Of a stretch of DNA of 64,000 nucleotides, positions 26,170-35,051 are shown piece by piece. The position numbers and the translations under genes were made by a program. Below the pieces are notes generated by a model. The model ran no database searches. It was not told the DNA's origin and worked only from the letters and a program-made list of their open reading frames with translations. The number at the start of each line of letters is the position of its first letter. The first letter of the stretch is position 1. Source of the DNA: Schleiferiaceae bacterium (GTDB lineage: Bacteria; Bacteroidota; Bacteroidia; Flavobacteriales; Schleiferiaceae); contig JAGYKI010000002.1 in assembly GCA_018401735.1 (NCBI GenBank), positions 62,001-126,000 of the forward strand, in the 5' to 3' direction.

Positions 26170-26916
26170 ATGAGTTCTAAAGTCTTAAAAGAAGATCGAA
26201 TCCACGGCAGTAAACATCCATGGGTAAATCGTTTTCAAGAGTATTTGGGTGAATTTATTTATGGTGGCATTGATGGTAGTGTAACCACTTTTGCGGTTGT
26301 TGCCGGATCCGCTGGTGCTAATTTTAGTAGTGAAGTAGTAATTATTCTTGGATTTGCTAACCTTATTGCCGATGGTTTTTCTATGAGTGTAGGTAGTTAT
26401 TTATCTACCAAAAGTGAAAAAGAAAACTACAATAAACATAAGAGGATAGAATACTGGGAGGTAGATAATTTGCCCGCCAAAGAAAAAGAAGAAGTGCGCG
26501 ATATTTACCGTGCCAAAGGCTTTAGCGGCGAATTACTTGAACAAGTAGTGGATAAAATTACCGAAGACAAAGATCGTTGGGTTGATGTAATGATGAAAGA
26601 AGAGCTCGATATGAGTGAGGAAACAAAATCGCCTTTTACCATGGGTGGTGTAACCTTTTTAAGCTTTATAATATTCGGGTTCATTCCTTTAATCAGTTAT
26701 GTGATATCCTATTTTGAGCTGATTCCCTCCAATACTAATTTATTTCTAATTTCCTCTATTTTAACCGGGATCGTGTTTATAATTATCGGCTATCTAAAAG
26801 CCCTCATTAATCAAATTTCAACTTTACGCAGTGTTCTGGAAACTCTATTTTTGGGCACAGCCGCGGCGGCCCTTTCGTATTGGGTAGGTAATGTTTTAGA
26901 AAGTGCCTTTCGTTAA
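26170..26916 (+). CDS. VIT1/CCC1 family transporter (putative Fe2+/Mn2+)
   Basis: A 248-residue membrane protein. The first helices carry GGIDGSVTTFAVVAGSAGAN and GFANLIADGFSMSVGSYLSTKSEKE, signatures of the vacuolar-iron-transporter family, followed by the charged cytoplasmic metal-binding insert (KRIEYWEVDNLPAKEKEEVRDIY...). Three more helices follow. Family members export or sequester Fe2+ or Mn2+. The FTR1 permease lies 4.4 kb upstream on the same strand but in a different unit. Confidence 0.9.
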   Translation: MSSKVLKEDRIHGSKHPWVNRFQEYLGEFIYGGIDGSVTTFAVVAGSAGANFSSEVVIILGFANLIADGFSMSVGSYLSTKSEKENYNKHKRIEYWEVDNLPAKEKEEVRDIYRAKGFSGELLEQVVDKITEDKDRWVDVMMKEELDMSEETKSPFTMGGVTFLSFIIFGFIPLISYVISYFELIPSNTNLFLISSILTGIVFIIIGYLKALINQISTLRSVLETLFLGTAAAALSYWVGNVLESAFR

Positions 26917-26960
26917 TTAACGTGAGTTAAACTAAAAGCCTTTTTAAAGGTTACCTAATT

Positions 26961-27758
26961 ATGGAACGTAAATATTATTTGCTCACTGCGCTAAATACCC
27001 TGGCCATAGCCGCCATGACCGTATTTAATTATTTAGCAGTTTCTTTACCCCTAAATGGTATGACAACTGGGGCTATCTCCGATTTATATCCCAACCTATT
27101 TGTACCTGCGGGTTTCACTTTTGCTATTTGGGGTATTATTTACCTTAGCCTTTTTGGTTCTATGATTTATCAGATTTTTGCTTTATTTAAAAAAGATCAA
27201 CGCGCCTTACTTGGCCAATCTTTAATAGGATTATGGTTTGGTATTAGTAGTGTTTTAAACGTCGCTTGGCTTTTTGCCTGGCACTATCTTATGCCCTTAC
27301 TTGCCTTATTTATCATGATTGGCTTGCTATTTAGTCTTATACAGATCTATCGAAATTTAGGTATTGGTGTTAGACAAACTAAGCACAGTGAACGCTTTTT
27401 TATGCACCTTCCTTTTAGTCTCTACTTAGGCTGGATTAGTGTAGCTACCATTGCTAATACCGCCGCTGTATTAGTACATTATAATTTCGGCGGTTGGGGA
27501 TTACCCGCTGAATTTTTTTCCGCTATTTTAATTTTAATTGCAGGCTTACTAGCCTTAGCATTTTTGCAATATAATGTAGATCTATTTTATGCCCTCGCTA
27601 TTTCTTGGGCCACTTTTGGTATTTACTATCGTCATGCCTTTTTGGAAGAATTTCCACAACCACTTATTAGTAGTAGCAGTATAGCAGTAATAGCACTTTT
27701 GATTTTTAAGTATATAAAATTAAGAGCTAAATCTAAAAGTACCAGGGCCTATTGGTGA
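26961..27758 (+). CDS. TspO/MBR-related tryptophan-rich membrane protein
   Basis: 265 residues, almost entirely membrane helices (seven or eight). It has the features of the TspO-like group: PAGFTFAIWGIIYLSLF, the SVLNVAWLFAWHY helix and LYLGWISVATIANTA. It is longer than classical 160-residue TspO proteins and belongs to the extended bacterial version. TspO proteins bind tetrapyrroles and sterols; the role of the long form is unknown. Its end overlaps the convergent histidine kinase by 10 bases. Confidence 0.8.
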   Translation: MERKYYLLTALNTLAIAAMTVFNYLAVSLPLNGMTTGAISDLYPNLFVPAGFTFAIWGIIYLSLFGSMIYQIFALFKKDQRALLGQSLIGLWFGISSVLNVAWLFAWHYLMPLLALFIMIGLLFSLIQIYRNLGIGVRQTKHSERFFMHLPFSLYLGWISVATIANTAAVLVHYNFGGWGLPAEFFSAILILIAGLLALAFLQYNVDLFYALAISWATFGIYYRHAFLEEFPQPLISSSSIAVIALLIFKYIKLRAKSKSTRAYW

Positions 27759-29809
27759 TGCTGTACGTCTTTTATTTTATCCAAAGGAAGTGCAATTGTA
27801 AAGGTAGAACCCTTTCCTATTGTACTGTTTACTTCTAAATAACCTTTATTCTGTTTAATAAAATCTTGGACTATCATCATACCAATACCGGTTCCAAGTT
27901 CATTATTAGTACCCGGCATAGATGATTGGTTATCGCTACTAAGTACCTTTTGTACTTGCTGCTGTGTCATGCCTATTCCTTGATCTTCAATATGCAAGAG
28001 TACATAATTTCCATTATTGCTGATTCCACTATAAATATGGATCACACTATTAGCTTCAGAAAACTTATAGGCATTGCTTAAAAGATTCCTAATTATGCTG
28101 GATAATTGAGCTTCATCTGCTTTCAAAAACAGTTTATCGTCTACAGCAAAATCTAAATAAATAGATTTCTTCTTTAATAATACCGATAACTCTAAACTTA
28201 CTCTTTTGGCTATTATGTTAAGGTTTAACAGTTCTGGTTTATATAAAGTACCCTCAAATTGTGATTTGCTCCACTGTAGTAGATTATTAACCATGCTGCT
28301 GGTTTCTTCGACCGAGGTTTTTAATTCACCTAAAATTTCCTTGCGCTCATCGTAATTTAATATATCCTGATCAATCAAATCTAGCACAGCAATGATCTGG
28401 TTAAAAGGTTGCTTTAGGTCATGCGACAAGATAGAAAGTAAACGATTTTTAGAATTATTTAAATTATTTATTTCCGCGTAATTAAGTTCCAATTCTACAA
28501 AGGAACGACGCAATTCTTCCTCTTTTCTTTTAAGAGTCTGGTTTGACCCACGCAGAGAGTCGTTCAAGGAAATTATTTTTTTTCTTGCCTTGATGGATAG
28601 TAAGAGCATAACCAATAGTACTAGAACAATGGTGCTAATTCCAATAATTACAAGGTTCTTAACTAAGTTATCCTTTTCACGGAGTGCTATTTTAGCTAAC
28701 ATCATATCCCGTTCACTTTCGGCTAGTTCTTTTTCAAAGTCCGCTCTAATTTGACTAACATCTAAAACATTCAACTCACTTTTAATACGATTGTAGTCTT
28801 CCATGTAAGCGAGAGCCTTGGGAAAGTTTTCGCTAGCCTTATAATAATGATAAAGGTCTAGAATGATAGATAAATCTTTTTGATGGTCTTTTAAGCCCTG
28901 CATGGATTCATCCAATTCTGCCCAAATCTTAGCGGCTTCAGGATCTAGCAGATTCTTTATCTGAAGATTATAGGCTAGCATGGATTTAGCGTACAATATC
29001 CCTGATTGATCCTTGTACTGAAAAGCCAATTCTAAGGCTTTTCTGGAGAAAGATATTGCCTCGTTATTTAAACCTTTCTTTTGGGAAATCTCTGCCAGTA
29101 TCTGCAAACTGCTTAAACGATTATTAAGCTCCATCTTTTTGGGACTAAGCACATAAGTCCTTTTAGCATAATACTCCGCTAATTCTAAAATATCGAGTTC
29201 TTTATAAAGCCACGCAAGATTTAGAAAAATACGGGGCCTCATATAGGGATGATTATCTGCATCCTTTAGAAATGCACTTAAAGAAAGATGTGCATAAACC
29301 AGCGCCTCATCATAGCGGTCTTGGTTGTAAAGAATATCCGCCAGTCTATAATAATAGAATAAATCGTTTTCGGTTTTAGCTCCCCTATTAATATCTATTT
29401 TACGTGCCTTATTAAGGTAAACGATAGATGAATTATACTTAGCCAAGAACTCGAGCATTAAACTCTTGTTATATATCGCTGTACTTAAGCCTTCTTGATC
29501 CCCAACTTGCTTAAATAAATCAATCGCCTTATTGGTGTAGAAAAGAGCAGAGTCTAAATTATCAGCATAGTACAAGGCTAAACCATACATATCAAAAGCA
29601 TAGGCTTGGTTCTGCTTATCCTTAGCAGTAACAGCAAGCTTTATTAGCATTCTCGCCTCTCTTTTTGATCGAGCGATATCGTTTTCTAAAGACTCAAAGG
29701 CCACCCAATACAGGCTATCTAAACTTTTCTCTGAACTAAGTATAGCCCCATTCATCCGCATAAAAGTGGCAGAAAAAAGTACGACTAAAATGCTGATCTG
29801 CTTTCTCAT
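27749..29809 (-). CDS. TPR-containing sensor histidine kinase
   Basis: 686 residues. A signal peptide is followed by a periplasmic tetratricopeptide region (about 60-330), one transmembrane helix at 383-405, a short coiled coil and the kinase core. The H-box is ILSHDLKQPFNQI with phospho-acceptor His463. The N box is NLLSNAYKFSEAN, and the G boxes are EDQGIGMTQ and GTGIGMMIVQ. There is no response regulator next to it, so it is an orphan sensor. Similar TPR kinases in Bacteroidota often answer to unlinked regulators. Confidence 0.93.
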   Translation of the reverse strand: MRKQISILVVLFSATFMRMNGAILSSEKSLDSLYWVAFESLENDIARSKREARMLIKLAVTAKDKQNQAYAFDMYGLALYYADNLDSALFYTNKAIDLFKQVGDQEGLSTAIYNKSLMLEFLAKYNSSIVYLNKARKIDINRGAKTENDLFYYYRLADILYNQDRYDEALVYAHLSLSAFLKDADNHPYMRPRIFLNLAWLYKELDILELAEYYAKRTYVLSPKKMELNNRLSSLQILAEISQKKGLNNEAISFSRKALELAFQYKDQSGILYAKSMLAYNLQIKNLLDPEAAKIWAELDESMQGLKDHQKDLSIILDLYHYYKASENFPKALAYMEDYNRIKSELNVLDVSQIRADFEKELAESERDMMLAKIALREKDNLVKNLVIIGISTIVLVLLVMLLLSIKARKKIISLNDSLRGSNQTLKRKEEELRRSFVELELNYAEINNLNNSKNRLLSILSHDLKQPFNQIIAVLDLIDQDILNYDERKEILGELKTSVEETSSMVNNLLQWSKSQFEGTLYKPELLNLNIIAKRVSLELSVLLKKKSIYLDFAVDDKLFLKADEAQLSSIIRNLLSNAYKFSEANSVIHIYSGISNNGNYVLLHIEDQGIGMTQQQVQKVLSSDNQSSMPGTNNELGTGIGMMIVQDFIKQNKGYLEVNSTIGKGSTFTIALPLDKIKDVQHHQ

Positions 29810-29880
29810 GGAAAATTAGCGAGCAGCAAAGATAAATAAATAAAAAATATAGTAATGTAAATTACTGATAATTAGATTAT

Positions 29881-30420
29881 TTAATAGTTTAAGGCAATAT
29901 CTAGTTGTAATTGAATTTGCCTTCCGATAGCGAAACTTCCCGACTCGCCTATTTTAAAATCGAAGCGGTCCAATTCGTAGTCAACAAAAATAATATGTCC
30001 ACTTTTATCTGTGCTGTAAGAAGCAAAGAGAGAAATCTCTTGCCTAGTATCCTTGATACTTAAAGTACCATTTATAATGATCTGCTTTCTCTTGTATGCC
30101 TCAATTGAGCTGCTTTTAAAGATAATCTCGGGAAATTGTTCGCCAAAGAAAAAGTGGCTTGCTTCTACCAATTGTTTATCTCGCTCTAAAATTCCAGTTT
30201 TTATGGCATTTACTGGCCAAGCTATTTCAAGATAGCTATTTTCAATGTTGTAAGGGTCGAAAAGACCTTTGACCTTCGCTTCTTTAAAAAAACCCTTTAC
30301 CTCACTAAAACGTAGATTGGTAGTGCTAAAATTATAGCAACTCTTTTCTGCATTATAGGTACTAGCCTCATACTTATATCGATCTATGAGACCAATCGCT
30401 TGTCCTAACTTTTTTAACAC
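29881..30420 (-). CDS. YceI-like domain protein
   Basis: A 179-residue protein with the lipocalin-like YceI pattern: FSTTNLRFSEVKGFFKEAKVKGLFDP, a strand-rich middle, the typical HFFFGEQFPEIIFKSSSIE segment and KIGESGSFAIGRQIQLQLDIAL at the end. YceI proteins bind isoprenoid lipids. Unlike most members it has no signal peptide (MLKKLGQAIGLIDRYKY...), so it may be cytoplasmic or the true start may lie elsewhere, although no better in-frame start is visible upstream. Confidence 0.75.
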   Translation of the reverse strand: MLKKLGQAIGLIDRYKYEASTYNAEKSCYNFSTTNLRFSEVKGFFKEAKVKGLFDPYNIENSYLEIAWPVNAIKTGILERDKQLVEASHFFFGEQFPEIIFKSSSIEAYKRKQIIINGTLSIKDTRQEISLFASYSTDKSGHIIFVDYELDRFDFKIGESGSFAIGRQIQLQLDIALNY

Positions 30421-30606
30421 CCCTAAAATTTAGCTTATATCTCATTCCCATTCAATATTACGAAAATAATAGGCTGTAAAGCTCGGTTATACTTAAAATA
30501 AGAGACTTATCATTTTATATATACGAAACGGAAGCTTGCAATCATAAAGACATTCTTATTTCAAGGTACTCTCAAATAAGCTTACTTTGTGAAAAATATT
30601 TGAAAC

Positions 30607-31110
30607 ATGAAAAAACTACTTATTTTACTCTTGGCTTTTAGCTTTAGCCACGGTCTTAGGGGCCAAGAAAAAAGAGCCAGCCCTTTGATCGAAAAAACAG
30701 AAAGCGTTGATAATGTTGACGTTAAAATTCAATATGGTGAAACATCCATGAAGGGACGTGAAATTTTTGGAAACTTAGTGCCTTATGGAAAAGTTTGGAG
30801 AACAGGCGCTAACGAAGCGACAGTAATCGAATTTAATAAGGATGTAAAACTAAACGGTCAGCTTGTTAAAGCTGGTAAATACAGTCTATTTACCATTCCT
30901 AATGAAGGTAAATGGACAATTATCATCAATAGTATTTGGGACCAATGGGGTGCTTATAACTACGATGAAAATAAAGACATCCTGCGATTTGAAGTAGACA
31001 GCAAGAAGGCGGAAAAACACGAAAAGTTAAATCTCAATCTTAGTAAAGAAGGAAGCTTCCAACTCATATGGGAAGAAACTTCCATCGAGTTTACCGTTAG
31101 TAAAGCTTAA
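30607..31110 (+). CDS. DUF2911 family exported protein
   Basis: 167 residues with a signal peptide ending near LRGQ. The mature part holds the DUF2911 signatures VDVKIQYGETSMKGREIFGNLVPYGKVWRTGANEATVIEF, then KAGKYSLFTIPNEGKWTIIIN and WGAYNYDE. The family is widespread in Bacteroidota and has no known function. Its stop overlaps the convergent Nudix stop by four bases. Confidence 0.88.
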   Translation: MKKLLILLLAFSFSHGLRGQEKRASPLIEKTESVDNVDVKIQYGETSMKGREIFGNLVPYGKVWRTGANEATVIEFNKDVKLNGQLVKAGKYSLFTIPNEGKWTIIINSIWDQWGAYNYDENKDILRFEVDSKKAEKHEKLNLNLSKEGSFQLIWEETSIEFTVSKA

Positions 31111-31673
31111 AGCCCCCTTTTAAAGAGTTCGTAGCGTAAAATAGCAGCTACACTTATACTATCCTTTATATCGCCTTTAAGTACCATTTGTAGAGCTTCT
31201 ACAAATGGTACTTTTTTTACCTGTAGTTTCTCGGATTCTTCAGGTTGGGCTTCAAATTGCTCTAAGTCGGTCGCTAAATAAACCATAGATTTTTCATCAG
31301 AAACGGAATTGGAAAGATGCATTTCCTGAATTAATGTCCACTTTTGAGCTACCAAGCCCGTTTCTTCCTTTAATTCTCTCTTAGCACTTTCCAGGGGATC
31401 CTCATCCAGGGGACCTCCTCCTTCAATAATTTCCCAACTATAGGCACCTTCAAAAGGAAAGCGCTCTTGACCAACTAGAAAAATTTCATCTTTGGCGGTA
31501 ATTGCTAAAATTCCGATGGCCAAATTTTTAAAATGCACTTTACCATAAATGCCTTTCCCGCCGTTGGGAAAAGCCACATTACTGTGTCTTAATTCTATCC
31601 AAGGATTAGAATATTTTACCTCTCTGTCTAATTCTATCCATTCACCTACCGGGCGGGGAAAAACGTCTTTCAT
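31107..31673 (-). CDS. Nudix hydrolase (ADP-ribose pyrophosphatase-like)
   Basis: A 188-residue hydrolase of nucleoside-diphosphate-linked compounds. A complete Nudix box (GX5EX7REUXEEXGU) reads GGGPLDEDPLESAKRELKEE followed by TGL. The preceding YSWEIIEGG resembles ADP-ribose or nucleotide-sugar Nudix enzymes. I use the ATG at 31673; an in-frame ATG at 31694 would overlap the upstream MORN gene by 14 bases. Confidence 0.9.
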   Translation of the reverse strand: MKDVFPRPVGEWIELDREVKYSNPWIELRHSNVAFPNGGKGIYGKVHFKNLAIGILAITAKDEIFLVGQERFPFEGAYSWEIIEGGGPLDEDPLESAKRELKEETGLVAQKWTLIQEMHLSNSVSDEKSMVYLATDLEQFEAQPEESEKLQVKKVPFVEALQMVLKGDIKDSISVAAILRYELFKRGL

Positions 31674-31680
31674 TTTAATT

Positions 31681-33249
31681 TTATTCTGGCGCATTTAGCT
31701 TTTGTTCGGCTTCCAATTCTTTTTCATAACGTCGGCCGTAATCTATTTTCTTACCATTGTATTTAACTTCCTCGCCATTAACATATTCTATGGTTAAAAT
31801 GCGAGAACCATCTTCATTAAAAAACTCCCAAATACCCTCTCTTTCTCCGAAAGAAAATTGACCACGTCGTTTTACATTTTCATTATCATAATAGTAGGTA
31901 TGCTCACCATTTTCCTTACCACTTTCATAATTACCTTCAAAACTCAGTTTACTATTACTGAGATAATAATGGCGCCATAGACCTGTTTTTAGACCTTCAA
32001 AATAAGCTCCTTCTTCACGGTGGTCATTAATCTTTAAAGTCCAAGTTCCCTCTTTAAAACCCTCAACATATTCTCCTTGAGCTATTACTGCACCAGTATC
32101 GTTGTACTCTATTGACATACCTTCTTCCATGCCATTGTAATACTCTTCCGAACGTCGTAGCTCACCATTTGTAAAATACCAATTCCACTCTCCCGTAGCC
32201 GCTCCTGCATTGTATTTACCTTCTTGCTCCAGCTTACCATCTTCAAAGAAATAACGCCAGGAGCTCACCTTTAAATCGTCCTTATAACTTCCTTCTGCTT
32301 TCAGAGTACCATCTGGATAGAAAAACCTCCAAGGACCTTGTTTTCGTCCTTGCTCATCAACAATACCTTCGGCCAATTTAATTCCTTGATCATATAAAGT
32401 ACTGCTGCTAACCTCTCCATTTTCGTCGTACTGACGATGAACACCAGTAGCTTTTCCATTTTGATAAGCCCCTTTAGAGCTAACTTTTCCTGTTTGAGGA
32501 TTGATGGTTCGTTTTATTTCCACTTTAGCCACCTCTTCAGCGCCTTCTTGCAGCTCCCCATTAATCCATTTTTCGATGCGAATCAGGTTACCGTTAGCCT
32601 GGTAGAACTTCCAATAGCCATTTTTTAAATCATTGCGATAAGGACCTTCCACCTCGACTTTACGATTTTTATGAAAGCTTACCCATAAACCTTGTTTTTG
32701 CTTTTGTTGATCCCAACGATTAATGTTCTGTTTCCGAATTAAAGTCCCACCCTTGTATGTGTAAACAGTAATAATTCGCCCATCATCGTCTGCATATTCG
32801 AAGCCAGTACCATTCTCTTTACCTTCTTCGAAAGGAACTTCTTTAGCTATTTCACCATTGGGATAGAGAAATCGGGTAAGACCTTGTAGCTGATCATCAA
32901 CAAAAGGTTCTTCTTTAACAATTTTTCCTTCCTCGTAGGTTCTTCTTAAACCATTCTTTAAGCCATCTTTGTACTCGATGTCTACTGTTGGCACTGCTTC
33001 TCGATTGTAGAAAATCCACAAACCATCGAGAAGAAAGTTCTTGCGATTACCCTCTGCCTTGAGCACTCCGTTTCGGTAATAGCTTCGCCAATAGCCGTTT
33101 GGCTTGCCATTTTCGAGAGGTCCCTCGCTACTTTTGACGCCGTTTTCGAAGTAATAAACTTTAAGCTCTGCATTGCCACTGTCGGTTTGAGAAAACGAAA
33201 GTAGTGGAAAACAAAAAACAGCAAGGAAGACCAGATTTCTTAATAACAT
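31681..33249 (-). CDS. Secreted MORN-2 repeat protein (YwqK-like)
   Basis: 522 residues: a signal peptide (MLLRNLVFLAVFCFPLLSFSQ), then roughly 18-20 repeats of about 20-24 residues of the form G-x-W-x-x-Y-x-x-N/D-G-x-L-x-x-E-G-x-Y. These are MORN-2 repeats, stacked beta hairpins found in surface or periplasmic proteins of Bacteroidota. Databases often call such proteins 'toxin-antitoxin YwqK antitoxin', but the signal peptide and absence of a toxin argue against that here. It is followed by the Nudix gene at a 7-base spacing. Confidence 0.82.
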   Translation of the reverse strand: MLLRNLVFLAVFCFPLLSFSQTDSGNAELKVYYFENGVKSSEGPLENGKPNGYWRSYYRNGVLKAEGNRKNFLLDGLWIFYNREAVPTVDIEYKDGLKNGLRRTYEEGKIVKEEPFVDDQLQGLTRFLYPNGEIAKEVPFEEGKENGTGFEYADDDGRIITVYTYKGGTLIRKQNINRWDQQKQKQGLWVSFHKNRKVEVEGPYRNDLKNGYWKFYQANGNLIRIEKWINGELQEGAEEVAKVEIKRTINPQTGKVSSKGAYQNGKATGVHRQYDENGEVSSSTLYDQGIKLAEGIVDEQGRKQGPWRFFYPDGTLKAEGSYKDDLKVSSWRYFFEDGKLEQEGKYNAGAATGEWNWYFTNGELRRSEEYYNGMEEGMSIEYNDTGAVIAQGEYVEGFKEGTWTLKINDHREEGAYFEGLKTGLWRHYYLSNSKLSFEGNYESGKENGEHTYYYDNENVKRRGQFSFGEREGIWEFFNEDGSRILTIEYVNGEEVKYNGKKIDYGRRYEKELEAEQKLNAPE

Positions 33250-33705
33250 ATATATATAGTATTCTTTATTTTAAATAAAATATGATGTTTATGATGGGCT
33301 GTTAGTAAGGCTGATAACTTTTAGGCGAAGTTCTTGCTTTTATTTTCTATCCACAATTATTAACAAGATATCTTCAATGCCTCGGCTATTAACTACTTCA
33401 TTTCCTGCTTTAAAGATAATGCTATTAACAATTGTTAGGAATGTGAAATAACAACTTACTTTTGAAAAAATTTTTGGAGGCCAGCAGTTCATAAAGCCAT
33501 CTTAGATGGTGAAAAAGTGAGCAGTAATTTTTAACAACTGATATAGCTTGTTTCAAAATTTTAATCAAGGCAGAGAAACTTGTTAGTACACAAGAGAAAC
33601 TTGTGAGGATATATTAACAAAGGTTTTAGTTTTTAAAGCTACGGGTGTTAGTAGTAAATGATTGAAAAACAAAGGAATATTAAACTTAGAAATACTTATT
33701 AACAG
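33250..33705. other. Gene-free 456-bp A/T-rich spacer
   Basis: The spacer lies between the divergent MORN and rpiB genes. I find no ORF, RNA gene or strong hairpin. A short direct repeat (AGAGAAACTTGT, at about 33573 and 33592) is the only visible pattern. Promoters for both genes must lie here, but I cannot place them confidently. Confidence 0.5.
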
Positions 33706-34134
33706 ATGATTATTGCAATAGGTGGAGATCATGCGAGTCCTGATTTAAAGAAGGCTATTATGGATAAATTTGGTGCCAATGGCATCGTGTTTAACAATTT
33801 TGGTACAAACGATCATAACAGTGTAGACTATCCAGATTTTGGTCATCCCGTAGCTAAAGCAGTATTAGAGGGTAGTGCTGATTTGGGAATTGTTATCTGC
33901 GGAAGCGGCAATGGCATAAACATGACGGTTAATAAATATTCTGGTATTCGTTCGGCACTTTGCTGGACTACTGAGTTAGCCTCTTTAGCTCGACAACATA
34001 ATGATGCTAATATTCTTGCTTTACCAGCACGTTTTATTAGTTCTGATGAAGCGATGGACATTGTAGCTGCCTTTTTAGCCGCTAAATTTGAAGGGGGAAG
34101 ACATCAAAACCGTGTTAATAAGATTAATTGCTAG
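33706..34134 (+). CDS. rpiB: Ribose-5-phosphate isomerase B
   Basis: Interconverts ribose-5-phosphate and ribulose-5-phosphate in the pentose phosphate pathway. Its 142 residues contain IAIGGDHASPDLKK, the active-site cysteine in GIVICGSGNGINM, and the C-terminal phosphate-binding GGRHQNRV. The start is the only suitable ATG. Its end overlaps the convergent hydrolase-like gene by 11 bases. Confidence 0.94.
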   Translation: MIIAIGGDHASPDLKKAIMDKFGANGIVFNNFGTNDHNSVDYPDFGHPVAKAVLEGSADLGIVICGSGNGINMTVNKYSGIRSALCWTTELASLARQHNDANILALPARFISSDEAMDIVAAFLAAKFEGGRHQNRVNKINC

Positions 34135-35038
34135 GGAAGAATTTTAGTAAAGAGTCTTCTAGTGCTTTCCATTCTTCACCTTTAAAGTAACCACTACCTG
34201 GTAAGTTGATAAAATCTACTGTGGCATTGCGACGCGTGCTTTCTAAAACCTTTAGATAACTGAGATCGGAAACATTATTAAGGGGATAATCATCATAAAA
34301 TACCCAAACCGCCTTACCTGCTAAGTTTTGGTATTCTTCGATAAAGAAATTAGCATGGTAGCTCAACCAAAACATATTGGGGTACTTACCTAAGGTGAAC
34401 ATTTCGGGATGATCAGTTTTAACCGCATCTACCTTTACCTTGAACGAACTTAAAGAATCTATATCGAACTTTTGTTTAATATAATCGGCCCGTGCTTCGG
34501 TTAGGGGCATTTCTCCATCGCAAATACGCTCATAGGTTAAGAAGGTACTAAAAGGGCTGCCGTTTATAAATATAGAAGTATCGGCATTATGGGTAGCCGA
34601 AATTAAGGGCACTAAATAAGATCCCATACCCAAACCCATCACACTAAAATTGGCTTTTGGGTTTATCTTTTTACTATTCTTTAAATGTTGAATAAGGTTA
34701 TTTGCATTTTGAACATGCTGTCCTTTAAAGTCTAAATTTTTACGAGGATAAAACAGAACTCCTTTTGCAGGCGCTTTGTAAATGCACAAGATATCATAGC
34801 CATTACGGTAAATACTTTTGTATAAATCTGTTTCCTCAAAACTTACCGTGTCTAAACTAGGGGGTAAGAATATCAAAACCTTATTAGAAGGCTCTTCATG
34901 ACTGGCTAAACTGTAGGGAATAGTATCATTGATAAAAGGCTCTAAGTAGCCATCATAAGCGATATTTATTTTCGGCTGACAGGCGAAGGAAAGGGATAAG
35001 ATGGCTAATAAGCCCAATATTCTTCTTAGTTTTTGCAT
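34124..35038 (-). CDS. Alpha/beta-hydrolase-fold lipoprotein without a nucleophilic serine
   Basis: 304 residues from the ATG at 35038, with a lipoprotein signal (LLAILSLSFAC). The mature part has an alpha/beta-hydrolase outline: VLIFLPPSLD, YDILCIYKAP, ANFSVMGLGMGSYLVPLISATH, and a late NLPGSGYF. The nucleophile elbow reads G-L-G-M-G, so the usual Ser of GxSxG is replaced by Gly. The protein may therefore be a non-catalytic relative or a member of a different subfamily. The longer frame to 35083 would invade the divergent symporter promoter. Confidence 0.65.
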   Translation of the reverse strand: MQKLRRILGLLAILSLSFACQPKINIAYDGYLEPFINDTIPYSLASHEEPSNKVLIFLPPSLDTVSFEETDLYKSIYRNGYDILCIYKAPAKGVLFYPRKNLDFKGQHVQNANNLIQHLKNSKKINPKANFSVMGLGMGSYLVPLISATHNADTSIFINGSPFSTFLTYERICDGEMPLTEARADYIKQKFDIDSLSSFKVKVDAVKTDHPEMFTLGKYPNMFWLSYHANFFIEEYQNLAGKAVWVFYDDYPLNNVSDLSYLKVLESTRRNATVDFINLPGSGYFKGEEWKALEDSLLKFFPSN

Positions 35039-35051
35039 CTTTGCTTGCGTT

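Noticed and set aside
26917..26931. AACGTGAGTT resembling the MITE-like terminal repeat
   Set aside because: Only the first ten bases match, there is no body and no inverted partner; it is likely chance in a 44-bp gap.
26932..26956. Possible terminator between the VIT1-like and TspO-like genes (AGCCTTTTTAAAGGTT)
   Set aside because: The stem is only five pairs with a two-base loop and no T-tract; too weak to call.
31681..33249. Toxin-antitoxin label for the YwqK-like MORN protein
   Set aside because: It has a signal peptide and about twenty MORN-2 repeats, and no toxin gene is adjacent; the label comes from automated naming.
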